This document shows, piece after piece, positions 26,810 through 36,719 of a DNA stretch of 64,000 nucleotides; position 1 is the first letter of the stretch; each line of letters starts with the position of its first letter. This DNA comes from UBA1672 sp963977495 (GTDB taxonomy: Bacteria > Pseudomonadota > Alphaproteobacteria > Micavibrionales > Micavibrionaceae): the NCBI GenBank assembly GCA_963977495.1, contig CAXBOT010000001.1:1054001-1118000 (forward strand), given 5' to 3'. The notes beneath the pieces are model-generated. The model did not search any database, was not told where the DNA came from, and saw nothing but the letters and a program-made list of their open reading frames with translations. The position numbers were made by a program, and so were the translations under genes.

Positions 26810-27394
26810 CTATTGCCCCGTTTTGATACGCATCATCGCGCGGTCAATCATACGTACGATTTCAGGCTGTACGGCCCTGGCCCAGCTTGGCACCTTAGCC
26901 GATGCGCTTTTCGCCTCGGGCTTGCTGAAATATTCCACCATAGATTCAAGCTCATGCAAGGTATATGTATCCACCATGGCATCAATGGAAATGCGCTCTA
27001 TCGCGTTGTAATTCAACATAGATTGCATCGAAACGATAAAGCTTTCACGTTCGAAAGTCGGAAGGTTAGCAGCAGCGCGTCTTACGGCGGAATCCACTTG
27101 AACACGTGTCGGGCGAATATCATGCATGACCTTAGCCATTGCAATTTTCTTGGCCAGCGTTGCTTTATCCTCGTTCTCCGCCTTGGCTTCGGCCAAGCCT
27201 TTTTCCACATCCGTCATTGTCGCGGCGTTTTCACCAGCAGCATCAGCCTGCGGTGCATGTTGAGACGATAGAATATCATCCGCATTTACCGCACCATTAT
27301 CTGTTGCAAAGCCTTGCGAAGTCATCATAGAAAAACTCCCCACGCCTACCGCGCATAACATCGCTACTGTTCTTGAAACCTTCATAATACGCAT
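26810..27394 (-). CDS. Exported DUF2059-like protein
   Basis: 194 residues with a signal peptide (residues 1-30, hydrophobic core VAMLCAVGVGSFSMM, cleavage near GFA-TD). The mature part contains a helical domain with the DUF2059-type pattern: I-x-x-Y-T-L-x-E-L-x-x-M-V-E-Y-F-S-K-P-E-A-K-S followed by a helix (VQPEIVRMIDRAMMRI). Function is unknown and it is probably periplasmic. It lies between ssb and gyrA on the same strand, with 43 bases to gyrA and 51 to ssb. Confidence 0.75.
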   Translation of the reverse strand: MRIMKVSRTVAMLCAVGVGSFSMMTSQGFATDNGAVNADDILSSQHAPQADAAGENAATMTDVEKGLAEAKAENEDKATLAKKIAMAKVMHDIRPTRVQVDSAVRRAAANLPTFERESFIVSMQSMLNYNAIERISIDAMVDTYTLHELESMVEYFSKPEAKSASAKVPSWARAVQPEIVRMIDRAMMRIKTGQ

Positions 27395-27445
27395 TCCTTA
27401 TTTTATGTGAATATCCAATCGAATTGCCGGGCATCGCCCAACCAA

Positions 27446-27943
27446 CTAGAACGGGATTTCGTCATCCATCGCGTCAACGGGCTGTGCTTGTGATTGCCCT
27501 TGTGACGCCGGTGCGCCGTTACCATAGCCGCCGGATGCGCCGCCATCATTAAATGACTGACCACCACCATAGGAATCAGAACCGCCTGCTCCGCCGCGAC
27601 TATCGAGCATCGTCAGCTCTCCGCGATACGGACGCAAAACAATCTCCGTCGTATATTTCTTCTGGCCGTCTTGTTCCCAAGAGCGTGTTTCAATCTGCCC
27701 TTCAATATAAACCTTAGCGCCCTTTTTCAGGTAGCTTTCGCAAACCGTAACCAGACCTTTATTAAACACAACAACGCGGTGCCATTCGGTTTTTTCGCGG
27801 CGTTCGCCGGACATCTTATCTTTCCAGCTTTCTGATGTGGCAATAGACAGGTTCACAACCTTATCACCGGACTGCATCGTCCGCACATCAGGGTCTGCAC
27901 CCAAATTTCCAATCAAAATAACCTTATTGACGCTACCTGCCAC
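27446..27943 (-). CDS. ssb: Single-stranded DNA-binding protein
   Basis: 165 residues. The N-terminal OB fold starts MAGSVNKVILIGNLGADPDV and runs to about residue 110 with the conserved WHRVVVFNKG strand. A Gly/Ser/Gln-rich linker follows (about 115-155), and the C-terminal tip is DDEIPF, the peptide that recruits replication and repair partners. It coats single-stranded DNA during replication, recombination and repair. It lies close to uvrA (about 1.4 kb, divergent), with a GGDEF gene inserted between. Confidence 0.98.
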   Translation of the reverse strand: MAGSVNKVILIGNLGADPDVRTMQSGDKVVNLSIATSESWKDKMSGERREKTEWHRVVVFNKGLVTVCESYLKKGAKVYIEGQIETRSWEQDGQKKYTTEIVLRPYRGELTMLDSRGGAGGSDSYGGGQSFNDGGASGGYGNGAPASQGQSQAQPVDAMDDEIPF

Positions 27944-28181
27944 GTTTCATACTCCATTCATATTTATAAGAGAATCCGAGTATAGACCGCCCGCACATGA
28001 TTCTAAAGCCCTTTCCTTCTAATTTATGCAAATATTGTGGAGAGTTCATCCAAGCCATACCACAGCCCCGAAAACAGGCTTTATTTTTGATAAATCCATC
28101 AAATTGATTTATGATGTATGCAAAGTTTGACAAATGCGGCGCAGAAGCGTAAATAGCGGGGCAAATGGGGTTGATACAACA

Positions 28182-29318
28182 ATGAAAAATTACGATAAAT
28201 TACTTAAAATCGAAGAACATCTGGACTACATCGCCGAAGCTTTGCTTGATATGGACGATATTAAGGCCAGCCCTGTCCGCACAGCCGCTATGGAAGGACG
28301 CGTTCAAAATGTACGCACCGCCATTGATTTGGCTTATGACGATCCTGTACAAGAAACATTTGATGGCGCCGAAAACATCGCAAAAATGTTCTTCGCACTG
28401 GCGGCAACGCACGGCATATCATTTATGCGCAAGGAAAACCGTGACGCACAAAAACAAAGAGCCAACAAACACGAAAGAGACGCACGCACAGATGCGCTGA
28501 CGCAATCAAATAATCGCTCCGTTTATCACGAGCAAATCAAAGCCGCCGCACTCCACGCTCAGGATGTGCCTGATGCAAACGGAAACAAACAGTACTTTGC
28601 GCTGGTTATGTTTGATCTGGATCGCTTCAAGGGGCTGAATGATGACTATGGTCACGATGTTGGCGATGCCGGCCTGATGGCCTTTTCTGACCTTTTAAAG
28701 AAGACCACACGCTCCGATTCCGGTCGGGACGAGCTTTTCTCCCCCTTTGGTAGACTCAACCAGCATGGCGGTGATAAATCCATGTCACGCCTTGGCGGTG
28801 ACGAATTTACACTTATTATGAACACCCGCGCCCCCAGCCTCGAAGAGGCAACCCATCAATTCGAACAGGGCTTAAACCGTCTGAAAGCTGATCTTGAAGT
28901 GGCATGTTTTGAATGTAAAGACATGAACTTCCCGCTTGTCTCCAGTGCGGGAATGCACGTCTTAGACGCGGATGACACCGCGCAAAGCGCCTATATCAAG
29001 GCCGATACCGCGCTCGCAGAACATAAAAAATCAAAACAAGCGCGCTACGACAATGCCGTAGATGTTTTAACGGCTTTGGAAATCCCTAATTTACAAACCA
29101 TTGAAGATAAGCGCGCCGTAGAGCTTAGCGCATTGCGCATTGATGATGTGATTTCCGCCCTGAACACCCTGAAAGAGCGCGGTGCATTGAAAATCCATAT
29201 CAGCCCCGATCAGGAACTGACCAACGCCGCAGAAATCCTTGAAGAATTCGGTATGACCATCGTTTATGATGATAACCCGAGCGAACCCGTTCCGGCAGAT
29301 GAAAACATTCCGACATAA
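28182..29318 (+). CDS. GGDEF-domain protein (probable diguanylate cyclase)
   Basis: About 378 residues from the ATG at 28182. The frame is open to 28134, but that upstream part looks untranslated. No membrane segment is seen, so it is cytoplasmic. The GGDEF domain covers about residues 105-290: a DALTQSNNRS start, the metal/substrate strand VMFDLDRFKGLNDDYGHDVGD and the intact active loop GGDEF. A loop rich in Asp, Arg and Gly (about 175-205) is inserted before GGDEF. The RxxD inhibitory site expected just upstream is not present, so product inhibition may be weak. The last about 90 residues are a separate unidentified domain. Confidence 0.85.
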   Translation: MKNYDKLLKIEEHLDYIAEALLDMDDIKASPVRTAAMEGRVQNVRTAIDLAYDDPVQETFDGAENIAKMFFALAATHGISFMRKENRDAQKQRANKHERDARTDALTQSNNRSVYHEQIKAAALHAQDVPDANGNKQYFALVMFDLDRFKGLNDDYGHDVGDAGLMAFSDLLKKTTRSDSGRDELFSPFGRLNQHGGDKSMSRLGGDEFTLIMNTRAPSLEEATHQFEQGLNRLKADLEVACFECKDMNFPLVSSAGMHVLDADDTAQSAYIKADTALAEHKKSKQARYDNAVDVLTALEIPNLQTIEDKRAVELSALRIDDVISALNTLKERGALKIHISPDQELTNAAEILEEFGMTIVYDDNPSEPVPADENIPT

Positions 29319-29367
29319 TATATTATTCTTGTTGCCTGCCCTCAGATTTTTCGCCATATTCTGACAC

Positions 29368-32238
29368 ATGTTAAAATCAATCAGTGTGCGCGGTGCGCGT
29401 GAGCATAATTTAAAGAATATCAATATTGATATTCCCCGAGATCAACTGGTCGTGATTACCGGATTATCCGGTTCGGGCAAGTCTTCTCTGGCGTTTGATA
29501 CGATCTATGCGGAAGGACAACGCCGCTATGTCGAGAGCCTGTCTGCCTATGCGCGTCAATTTCTGGAGATGATGCAAAAACCCGATGTTGATAGCATAGA
29601 GGGGCTGTCCCCCGCCATTTCCATTGAACAAAAAACAACCAGCAAAAATCCGCGCTCTACCGTGGGTACAGTGACCGAGATCTACGATTATATGCGCTTG
29701 CTTTGGGCGCGCGTCGGTGTGCCGTATTCCCCCGCCACAGGAAAGCCAATCACCAGCCAAACCGTCAGTGAGATTGTCGATCAAATCCTGATGATGGAAG
29801 ACGGCAGCAAAATCTATATCCTTGCGCCGATTGTACGCGGGCGCAAAGGTGAATATAGAAAAGAATTCAAAGAGTTACGAGCAAAAGGTTTCGGGCGAAT
29901 TAAAGTTGACGGCACGTTGTACGAAATCGAAGACATCCCAGAATTGAACAAAAAACTGAAACATGACATCGAAGTGGTTATAGACCGCCTTGTGGTACGC
30001 CGAGACCAACAGGAATCCATCCAAAAGCGTCTGGCTGACTCCGTAGAAACAGCCCTCAGCCTTGCCGATGGCCTTATCATTGCCGAAGATGCCAACTCAG
30101 GCGAACAAAAGCTGTTTTCAGAGAAATTCGCCTGCCCAGTCTCCGGCTTTACTATTGCGGAAATCGAGCCGCGCTTGTTTTCCTTTAACTCCCCCCATGG
30201 GGCATGCCCTGATTGCGACGGTTTGGGGAAACAAAATGATTTTGACGAACATCTGATTGTCCCCGACCCCACAAAATCCATAGCTGCGGGCGCGGTTGCG
30301 CCATGGTCGAAAAACTTTGCGCCATTTTACATGCAAGCCATGCAAGCCGTTGCGGATCATTACGGCTTTAACATCAAAACACCGTGGGAAAAACTGACCC
30401 CCGATCAAAAACAGGTCATGCTTTACGGGTCAGGCACGACGACCATTGCAACAACGTATCAAAGCAAAAACGAAAGCACGTGGAAAAGTAATAAACCGTT
30501 TGAAGGGGTCATCAACAACCTGAAGCGACGCATTATTGAAACCGACAGCAACAGCACCAGAGAACAACTCAGCGCCTTCATGACCAGCACACCCTGCCAC
30601 CGCTGCGACGGCCTGCGCCTCAAAGAAGAATCATTGGCGGTCAAAATCGACGGCTCTCATATCGCAGAAATCAGCGCCTTAAGCATCCTTGATGCGCACA
30701 AATGGTTCATGACCCTACCTGAAAAACTATCAGCCCAGCAGGTGCAAATCGCGGAAAAGATCCTCAAAGAGATTGATGAGCGCCTCACCTTCCTTGTGAA
30801 TGTCGGGCTGGATTATTTGAACCTCTCACGATCATCAGGAACGCTCTCGGGCGGCGAATCGCAACGTATCAGATTGGCTTCGCAGATCGGATCGGGACTG
30901 ACGGGCGTTTTATATGTTCTGGATGAACCCTCCATCGGCCTTCACCAGCGCGATAACAACCGCTTGCTTGAAACGCTGAAACGCTTGCGCGATCTTGGCA
31001 ATACGGTTTTGGTGGTTGAACATGACGAAGATGCCATCAAAAGCGCCGATTACCTAATTGATATCGGCCCCGGCGCAGGAATTCACGGCGGTGAAATCGT
31101 TGCTCACGGTACGCCAGCGCAGGTTTTCGAAGATAAAAACAGCATCACCGCCCAATATATACGCGGCGAAAGAGAAGTCCCCATCCCCGCTAAGCGGCGC
31201 AAGGCCAAAAACAAACGCTATATCGAGGTGATTGGCGCAAGTGGCAACAACCTCAAAGATATCAGCGCCAAAATCCCGCTTGGTACATTCACCTGCATCA
31301 CAGGCGTTTCAGGCTCGGGTAAATCAACATTTACGCTCGACACACTATATCGCGCCGCCAGTCGCACGCTTATGCGTTCAAAAGAACACCCCCTACCCTA
31401 CAAAGAAATCAAGGGGTTAGAGTATGTTGATAAAGTGATTGATATCGACCAATCCCCAATCGGGCGCACCCCGCGATCCAACCCCGCAACCTATACAGGG
31501 GCATTCACCCCGATACGCGAATGGTTTTCAGGACTACCCGAAGCCAAAGCCCGCGGTTATAAAGCCGGACGCTTTTCCTTTAACGTCAAGGGCGGACGCT
31601 GCGAGGCCTGTTCGGGCGATGGCGTGATTAAGATCGAAATGCATTTTCTGCCAGATGTCTATGTCGAATGCGAAACATGCCACGGCAAACGCTATAACCG
31701 CGAAACACTGGACGTTAAATATAAGGGGAAATCTATCGCCGATGTGCTGGATATGACCGTGGAAGAAGCCGCGACCTTCTTTGAGGCAATCCCATCGATT
31801 CGCGATAAAATGGAAACGCTGAAAGATGTCGGACTGACCTATATCAAGGTCGGACAACAGGCCAACACCCTTTCTGGCGGCGAAGCCCAGCGCGTAAAAT
31901 TATCAAAGGAGCTCTCAAAACGCTCCACAGGCCAGACGCTTTACATCCTTGATGAGCCAACAACCGGCCTGCATTTCGAAGATGTCCGCAAATTGCTGGA
32001 AGTTCTGCAAAAGCTCGTTGATCAAGGCAATACAGTCATTGTCATCGAGCATAATCTGGACGTAATTAAAACCGCCGACCACATCATTGATATCGGCCCC
32101 GAAGGCGGCGACAAGGGCGGAAAAGTCATTGCGACAGGCACACCGGAGGAAATTTGCACAGTTAAAGGCAGCTATACAGGAAACTTCCTCAAACCATTAC
32201 TCCATAAACCCGACAGCCGCGTACAAGCCGCAGAATAA
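29368..32238 (+). CDS. uvrA: UvrABC excinuclease subunit A
   Basis: 956 residues. It is the ATPase that finds bulky DNA lesions and loads UvrB in nucleotide excision repair. Two ABC cassettes are seen: Walker A GLSGSGKSS near the N-terminus and GVSGSGKST in the second half, each with a signature (LSGGESQRIRLASQ, LSGGEAQRVKLSKE) and Walker B (LDEPSIGLHQRD, LDEPTTGLHFED). Zinc-binding cysteine sets (CPDCDG, CHRCDG; CEACSGDG with CETCHG) are complete. I did not find a clear alphaproteobacterial LexA box upstream. Confidence 0.99.
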   Translation: MLKSISVRGAREHNLKNINIDIPRDQLVVITGLSGSGKSSLAFDTIYAEGQRRYVESLSAYARQFLEMMQKPDVDSIEGLSPAISIEQKTTSKNPRSTVGTVTEIYDYMRLLWARVGVPYSPATGKPITSQTVSEIVDQILMMEDGSKIYILAPIVRGRKGEYRKEFKELRAKGFGRIKVDGTLYEIEDIPELNKKLKHDIEVVIDRLVVRRDQQESIQKRLADSVETALSLADGLIIAEDANSGEQKLFSEKFACPVSGFTIAEIEPRLFSFNSPHGACPDCDGLGKQNDFDEHLIVPDPTKSIAAGAVAPWSKNFAPFYMQAMQAVADHYGFNIKTPWEKLTPDQKQVMLYGSGTTTIATTYQSKNESTWKSNKPFEGVINNLKRRIIETDSNSTREQLSAFMTSTPCHRCDGLRLKEESLAVKIDGSHIAEISALSILDAHKWFMTLPEKLSAQQVQIAEKILKEIDERLTFLVNVGLDYLNLSRSSGTLSGGESQRIRLASQIGSGLTGVLYVLDEPSIGLHQRDNNRLLETLKRLRDLGNTVLVVEHDEDAIKSADYLIDIGPGAGIHGGEIVAHGTPAQVFEDKNSITAQYIRGEREVPIPAKRRKAKNKRYIEVIGASGNNLKDISAKIPLGTFTCITGVSGSGKSTFTLDTLYRAASRTLMRSKEHPLPYKEIKGLEYVDKVIDIDQSPIGRTPRSNPATYTGAFTPIREWFSGLPEAKARGYKAGRFSFNVKGGRCEACSGDGVIKIEMHFLPDVYVECETCHGKRYNRETLDVKYKGKSIADVLDMTVEEAATFFEAIPSIRDKMETLKDVGLTYIKVGQQANTLSGGEAQRVKLSKELSKRSTGQTLYILDEPTTGLHFEDVRKLLEVLQKLVDQGNTVIVIEHNLDVIKTADHIIDIGPEGGDKGGKVIATGTPEEICTVKGSYTGNFLKPLLHKPDSRVQAAE

Positions 32239-32329
32239 ACACATGAAAAGCTTGCATTTATGAAAATGCACATGTTAAAATACAACCAATAAGAAAAATC
32301 GGGTGAATCTAAATTTTAAGGAAAAAATT

Positions 32330-32638
32330 ATGAGTGGTGTAGTTGACGGCGCAACCAATCTTGCCAGAGAAGGCACAAGCATTGGTAAAAAACTTTTTAA
32401 TTTTGCACGCAATTCGGCTGGTGTTCTTACTCTGAGCACAATCTTTGCTGTGGCAACAGGCGGTGTTAGCCTAGCAGCAGACCCAACATTAACTGCAGCC
32501 GTCGTCGAACAGACTGGCGCCGCAGTAGCAGCAGCACCAGGCGCGATCAATGTCGGGCTGGAGCATTTGGCCAACATGACCATACAGGGCGTACAACACA
32601 ACCTCGGCCTTGCAATCGAAGGCTTAAATCTTTTGTAG
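32330..32638 (+). CDS. Small hydrophobic hypothetical protein, 102 residues
   Basis: I chose the ATG at 32330 because AAGGA lies 8-12 bases upstream; a GTG at 32303 would add nine residues. The protein has one hydrophobic stretch (SAGVLTLSTIFAVATGGVSLA, about residues 29-49), then an Ala-rich segment and an amphipathic C-terminus. The hydrophobic stretch could be a signal peptide with cleavage after SLA or a membrane helix. I recognise no family. It is a single-gene unit closed by a good terminator. Confidence 0.65.
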   Translation: MSGVVDGATNLAREGTSIGKKLFNFARNSAGVLTLSTIFAVATGGVSLAADPTLTAAVVEQTGAAVAAAPGAINVGLEHLANMTIQGVQHNLGLAIEGLNLL

Positions 32639-32666
32639 CCACATCACGGCACATAGCATTATTTTC

Positions 32667-32690
32667 AAAAGGCTCTACGGAGCCTTTTTA
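32667..32690 (+). terminator. Rho-independent terminator
   Basis: GGCTC and GAGCC pair around a TACG loop, with flanking A and T runs that extend the stem, and five T follow. It ends the transcript of the small hydrophobic protein. Confidence 0.85.
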
Positions 32691-32741
32691 TTTTGAAACT
32701 TCCCTCTTCCCTATTCAAATAAAAATGCCCATTATACCCCC

Positions 32742-33092
32742 ATGGGAAAACAACCGACTGACAAACTCACTGCAGAGTTCAAAAAGAACCTGAAAGCGAT
32801 TTTAGCGGAGCGCAAGGGGCTGACCAATGCCAAGAAGCTCTCGCTTGCGGCTGGCTTGGGTGAAACGGCTGTGCGGGACATTCTGCAAAACAGATCCGCC
32901 AGCCCGAAACTGGAAACCGTGTACAAACTGTCCGCCGCGTTAAATGTTCCGCCCTTCAGGCTTATGCCCTCCATGATTGACCAATCCTATGCGCAACTCG
33001 CAGAGAAAGACGAGGAAATACGCATTCTGAAGCAGGTTGCCGATCTCGATTACGCTGATTTAAGCGCACTTAAGCGCATGGCCAAAACATAA
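32742..33092 (+). CDS. XRE-family transcriptional regulator
   Basis: 116 residues. The HTH_3/XRE fold covers about residues 8-68: FKKNLKAILAERKGL, then LSLAAGLGETAVRDILQNR as recognition unit and SPKLETVYKLSAALNVPP. The C-terminal about 40 residues form a short helix with an LAEKDEEIRILKQ heptad pattern, suggesting dimerisation. The target is not known. It stands alone before the MFS exporter gene, on the same strand but 263 bases away. Confidence 0.9.
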   Translation: MGKQPTDKLTAEFKKNLKAILAERKGLTNAKKLSLAAGLGETAVRDILQNRSASPKLETVYKLSAALNVPPFRLMPSMIDQSYAQLAEKDEEIRILKQVADLDYADLSALKRMAKT

Positions 33093-33355
33093 ATCAAAAC
33101 AACAAATTATCATTATATAATAACCAATTAAGCCCATTTGTTAACACAGCAAACAGCGATCAGCCGTGCCCGCCCCAGTGAAAAATCCCATTTATTTATG
33201 CAAATATTATGTGATAAATCACACACAATACAAGAGCGGGCGAACCTCGCCCCCTCACTCCTTAAATTTCGAACAGATTTCTGTCGCTATAATTTCCGTT
33301 GCAGCCCTACCCCAAACGCCATATATTCGGGCGCAACCTTTAGGAACCCAACGCT

Positions 33356-34567
33356 ATGTCCGCGAAAATCCCGCGCAAAGAATTTGTGGCTCTCATGGCA
33401 TTACTCATGTCACTGCCCGCCCTTTCGATTGATTCAGTTTTACCTGCCCTCCCGCTCATAAAAGATCAGTTGCATGTCGATACGGATAATCATGTTCAGT
33501 TCATAATCGGCATTTTATTTGCAGGGCTGACCGTCGGACAATTATTATTCGGGTCAATCTCAGACAGCTTCGGACGCAAGCCTGCTATTTTTATCGGGCT
33601 TCTGATTTTCGCAGGCGGCAGCATCCTCAGCCTGTTTTCCACCTCCTTTTCCATGATGCTTATGGGACGGTTTTTACAAGGGCTGGGCGCGGCGTCGGCG
33701 CGCGTGGTTTGCGTCGCCATTGCACGCGACCTGTATGAGGGGCGCGATATGGCGCAAATCATGTCTTTCATCATGGCCGTTTTTGTTTTCGTCCCCGCCA
33801 TCGCCCCAACCATCGGTCAGGGCATTATTCTGGCTTTTGACTGGCGCGCGATTTTCATCCTTTACCTTGTCATGGCCGCGATCATTACCATCTGGATGCA
33901 TAAACGCCTGCCTGAAACATCGCCAAAGGAAAAACGCTCCCCCTTTGCTCTGCGGACGATCAAGCGTGATTTTTCCATTGTCGTCCGTAACAAAGTCACA
34001 TTGGGATACACCATCTGCGCAGGGCTGGTCTTTGGCGGATTTATCAGCTATCTCAGCTCCGCCCAGCAAATTTTCCTCGATTTTTATCATGTCGGTGAGT
34101 TGTTTCCGCTTTATTTTGGCCTGTCCGCCCTGTCTATTGGCCTTGCCTCATGGGTTAACGGCATGATTGTTCAGCGTTACGGCATGGAACGCCTGAGCCG
34201 CTATGCGCTGATCGTGATTATCGCCGCATCTTCCATTTTCTTACTGGCGTTTGATCTCACCGATCCAAACACGCCCCTCGCGGCCTATATGACCTTTGCG
34301 TTTGTCACGTTCTTTTGCCACGGCTTATTATTCGGCAATCTAAACACATTGGCGATGGAGCCGATGGGGCAACAGGCCGGCACAGCCTCTGCCGTGATCG
34401 GCAGCCTTTCAACCGCGATTTCGGTGTGCATCGGCACGGTGATCGGGCAGCTTTACAATCACACCCTCATACCGCTTGTGCTCGGGTTTTTATGTCTTTC
34501 CGCAGTAACGCTGATCTTGCATATGTGGCTTAGGCATTATACGACAAAGATGGACGTCGCGGCTTAG
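33356..34567 (+). CDS. MFS drug exporter of the Bcr/CflA type
   Basis: 403 residues with 12 predicted membrane segments. An early TM1 motif (LMSLPALSIDSVLPALP, conserved Asp and Pro) and the segment GQLLFGSISDSFGRKPAIF between TM2 and TM3 are the family signature (G-x-L-x-D-x-x-G-R-K). MGRFLQGLGAASARV in TM4 is the multidrug-type motif. It should be a proton-driven efflux pump of the inner membrane with an unknown substrate. The ATG at 33356 is preceded by AGGAA, which supports this start. Confidence 0.93.
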   Translation: MSAKIPRKEFVALMALLMSLPALSIDSVLPALPLIKDQLHVDTDNHVQFIIGILFAGLTVGQLLFGSISDSFGRKPAIFIGLLIFAGGSILSLFSTSFSMMLMGRFLQGLGAASARVVCVAIARDLYEGRDMAQIMSFIMAVFVFVPAIAPTIGQGIILAFDWRAIFILYLVMAAIITIWMHKRLPETSPKEKRSPFALRTIKRDFSIVVRNKVTLGYTICAGLVFGGFISYLSSAQQIFLDFYHVGELFPLYFGLSALSIGLASWVNGMIVQRYGMERLSRYALIVIIAASSIFLLAFDLTDPNTPLAAYMTFAFVTFFCHGLLFGNLNTLAMEPMGQQAGTASAVIGSLSTAISVCIGTVIGQLYNHTLIPLVLGFLCLSAVTLILHMWLRHYTTKMDVAA

Positions 34568-34669
34568 AAAGCACCTGCTTGTTAAGGTTTCTAACAGGGT
34601 GGAATAAGGTTTCAGAAACGGATATCATGATGCGACCTTCGACAAACATTGCAAAAAGGAACACTTCAT

Positions 34670-35674
34670 ATGAAAGCTATTGGATACGACAAAGCTGGGC
34701 CAATCACTGCGCCTAATGCCTTAATCGAATTTGAAACAGGCACACCGGAATTAAAGCCACATGATTTGCTTGTCGAAGTTAAGGGCATTTCGGTAAATCC
34801 TGTCGATGTAAAAGTCCGCGAGGGTATGGAGCCTGAAAGCGGCACAAAAATCATTGGTTACGATGCGGCAGGAATCGTCAAAGACATCGGCAGCGCCGTG
34901 AGCAAGTTTAAGGTCGGTGATGAAGTCTTCTACGCTGGCGACATAACCAGACAAGGTACAAATGCGGAATATCACGCCGTCGATGAGCGGATTGTAGGGA
35001 AGAAACCAAAATCCCTCGGCTTTGCGGAGGCCGCTGGATTTCCGCTAACATCCATTACCGCGTGGGAGCTCTTATTCGATTCTCTGGCACTCACAGAAGG
35101 GGCAGGCAGCAATGATGCCTTGTTGGTTATCGGCGGTGCGGGCGGTGTTGGCTCAATCCTGACCCAGCTTGCCAAGAAACTGACAAACCTCACCGTCATT
35201 GCAACGGCGTCACGCGCCGACACAATTGAATGGGTCAAAAAAATGGGGGCAGATCATGTCATCAACCATCGTGAATCACTTGTCGAGCAAATGAAATCTC
35301 TTGAGATTGCGCCGCGCTATGTTGCCTCACTCACCGGTACAGACGGGCACTTCCCCGCCATCATAGAGCTTATCAAGCCGCGCGGTCATGTCGCCTTTAT
35401 CGATGATCCTCAAACACTGGATATTTTATCGGGCAAAGTCAAAGCCCTGAGCTTCAGTTGGGAATTTATGTTTGCGCGCTCTATGCATCAAACCGATGAC
35501 ATCGAAAAACAACATGATTTACTCAACCGTGTTTCCGAATTGATCGATGACGGCACATTGATATCAACCGTTACGCAAAACCTTGGGAAACTGAACGTAG
35601 AAAACCTTAAAGAAGCGCACACACAGCAAGAAAGCGGCCGCGCCATTGGCAAAAACGTACTTGACGGATTTTAA
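34670..35674 (+). CDS. Quinone oxidoreductase-like zinc-type alcohol dehydrogenase family protein
   Basis: 334 residues from the ATG at 34670, which follows AAAAGGAAC; the frame opens earlier at a TTG. It is a medium-chain dehydrogenase/reductase: an N-terminal GroES-like fold (EVKGISVNPVDVKVREG, then GYDAAGIVKDIG) and a Rossmann domain with VIGGAGGVGSILTQLAKKL. Structural zinc cysteines are absent, as in quinone oxidoreductases (ZADH/Qor subgroup). It probably reduces a quinone or enone with NADPH. It lies alone, 103 bases after the MFS exporter. Confidence 0.9.
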   Translation: MKAIGYDKAGPITAPNALIEFETGTPELKPHDLLVEVKGISVNPVDVKVREGMEPESGTKIIGYDAAGIVKDIGSAVSKFKVGDEVFYAGDITRQGTNAEYHAVDERIVGKKPKSLGFAEAAGFPLTSITAWELLFDSLALTEGAGSNDALLVIGGAGGVGSILTQLAKKLTNLTVIATASRADTIEWVKKMGADHVINHRESLVEQMKSLEIAPRYVASLTGTDGHFPAIIELIKPRGHVAFIDDPQTLDILSGKVKALSFSWEFMFARSMHQTDDIEKQHDLLNRVSELIDDGTLISTVTQNLGKLNVENLKEAHTQQESGRAIGKNVLDGF

Positions 35675-35844
35675 TCAAAACCACCCGAAAGGACAAGATA
35701 TATAACTAAAGTGGAAGAACGTCGCAAAACACACTACTCTATAATACATAGACGTAAATGCTTTAAAGACCCTCAAGGATTCGCTTGGCAATGAAGCGCG
35801 AACTGCTGTACGGAAAATATTAACGCAGATGGAGTTCTATCATA

Positions 35845-36717
35845 ATGTTAGACCAATTAACGTATCCCGCCCAATTCGCCCCCCTTATCGTAGGTGCAAT
35901 ATTTTTATCCATTGGCGTGAATTGGCTCATCCATAGTTATAGATTTAAAAAAACAGCCCTGAAAGTTTCCGGCATTGTCAAAGCCATTGAGAAATACACC
36001 TCTATCACGCGTCATGACGGGCACAAAGCGGCGCAAATCTATTATCGCCCCCTCATTGAATATGAATATGACGGCAAGCAAAGAACGACATATGGCGCAA
36101 GCGTGAATGCTATTCGCCATACACTGGGGCAAAAAGCCTCGGTTCTGGTGCGCGTGTCTGAAGATCAACAAACAATCCAAAATGCCATTGAGGACTCCAT
36201 CACCACCGTTGTCAGTACGATTTTCGGTTTAGCCGGATTGGTTGCACTGGGCGTTTATATTTATGCTATCGGCGGCTCATGGACCCTTACGCTTATTGTA
36301 GGCTCCTCAAGCATCGCTGTCGGGCACATGCTGTCCTCTATGTTGCTTGATTTTGATTCAACATTCATCAAATCTGAAAGCACAAACACACCGAAGAACG
36401 GTTCAGAACTCATTGATACAAAAGCAAAATATCAAAAAGAGATGGAGCAGAATAATTTTTGGGGGCATGTCATCGTACTCCCCATCATGCTCGGAGCAGT
36501 ATGGACGATATATTCAGGAATGAAAATGTTACCCCAAAATGCGCAGATCATGCTTTTTGACGATTTTTCGGCATTCTATGACACCCTAACGTCAGGTGCT
36601 ATGCCCTCTGCGTGGGAAACACCGCTTATGATTTGCGGCATCGGTGCTTTTTTCTTGGTTGCATGCACGCATTCACTTCTTTACATGCGCGGGACGTATA
36701 AGAAAATGAAATGGTAG
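35845..36717 (+). CDS. DUF3592-like membrane protein
   Basis: 290 residues. The N-terminal hydrophobic segment (about 13-30) is followed by a soluble beta-rich stretch (VSGIVKAIEKYTSITRHDGH, then YRPLIEYEYDGKQ and SVLVRVSEDQ), the pattern of DUF3592. Four further hydrophobic segments lie at about 120-160, 205-225 and 253-277. This family is in the inner membrane and has no known activity. It ends 3 bases before the convergent DUF2282 gene. Confidence 0.75.
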   Translation: MLDQLTYPAQFAPLIVGAIFLSIGVNWLIHSYRFKKTALKVSGIVKAIEKYTSITRHDGHKAAQIYYRPLIEYEYDGKQRTTYGASVNAIRHTLGQKASVLVRVSEDQQTIQNAIEDSITTVVSTIFGLAGLVALGVYIYAIGGSWTLTLIVGSSSIAVGHMLSSMLLDFDSTFIKSESTNTPKNGSELIDTKAKYQKEMEQNNFWGHVIVLPIMLGAVWTIYSGMKMLPQNAQIMLFDDFSAFYDTLTSGAMPSAWETPLMICGIGAFFLVACTHSLLYMRGTYKKMKW

Positions 36718-36719
36718 CC

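Noticed and set aside
33138..33461. Frames of 107 and 88 codons before the MFS gene
   Set aside because: They cross the start of the exporter in another frame and have no family or ribosome site.
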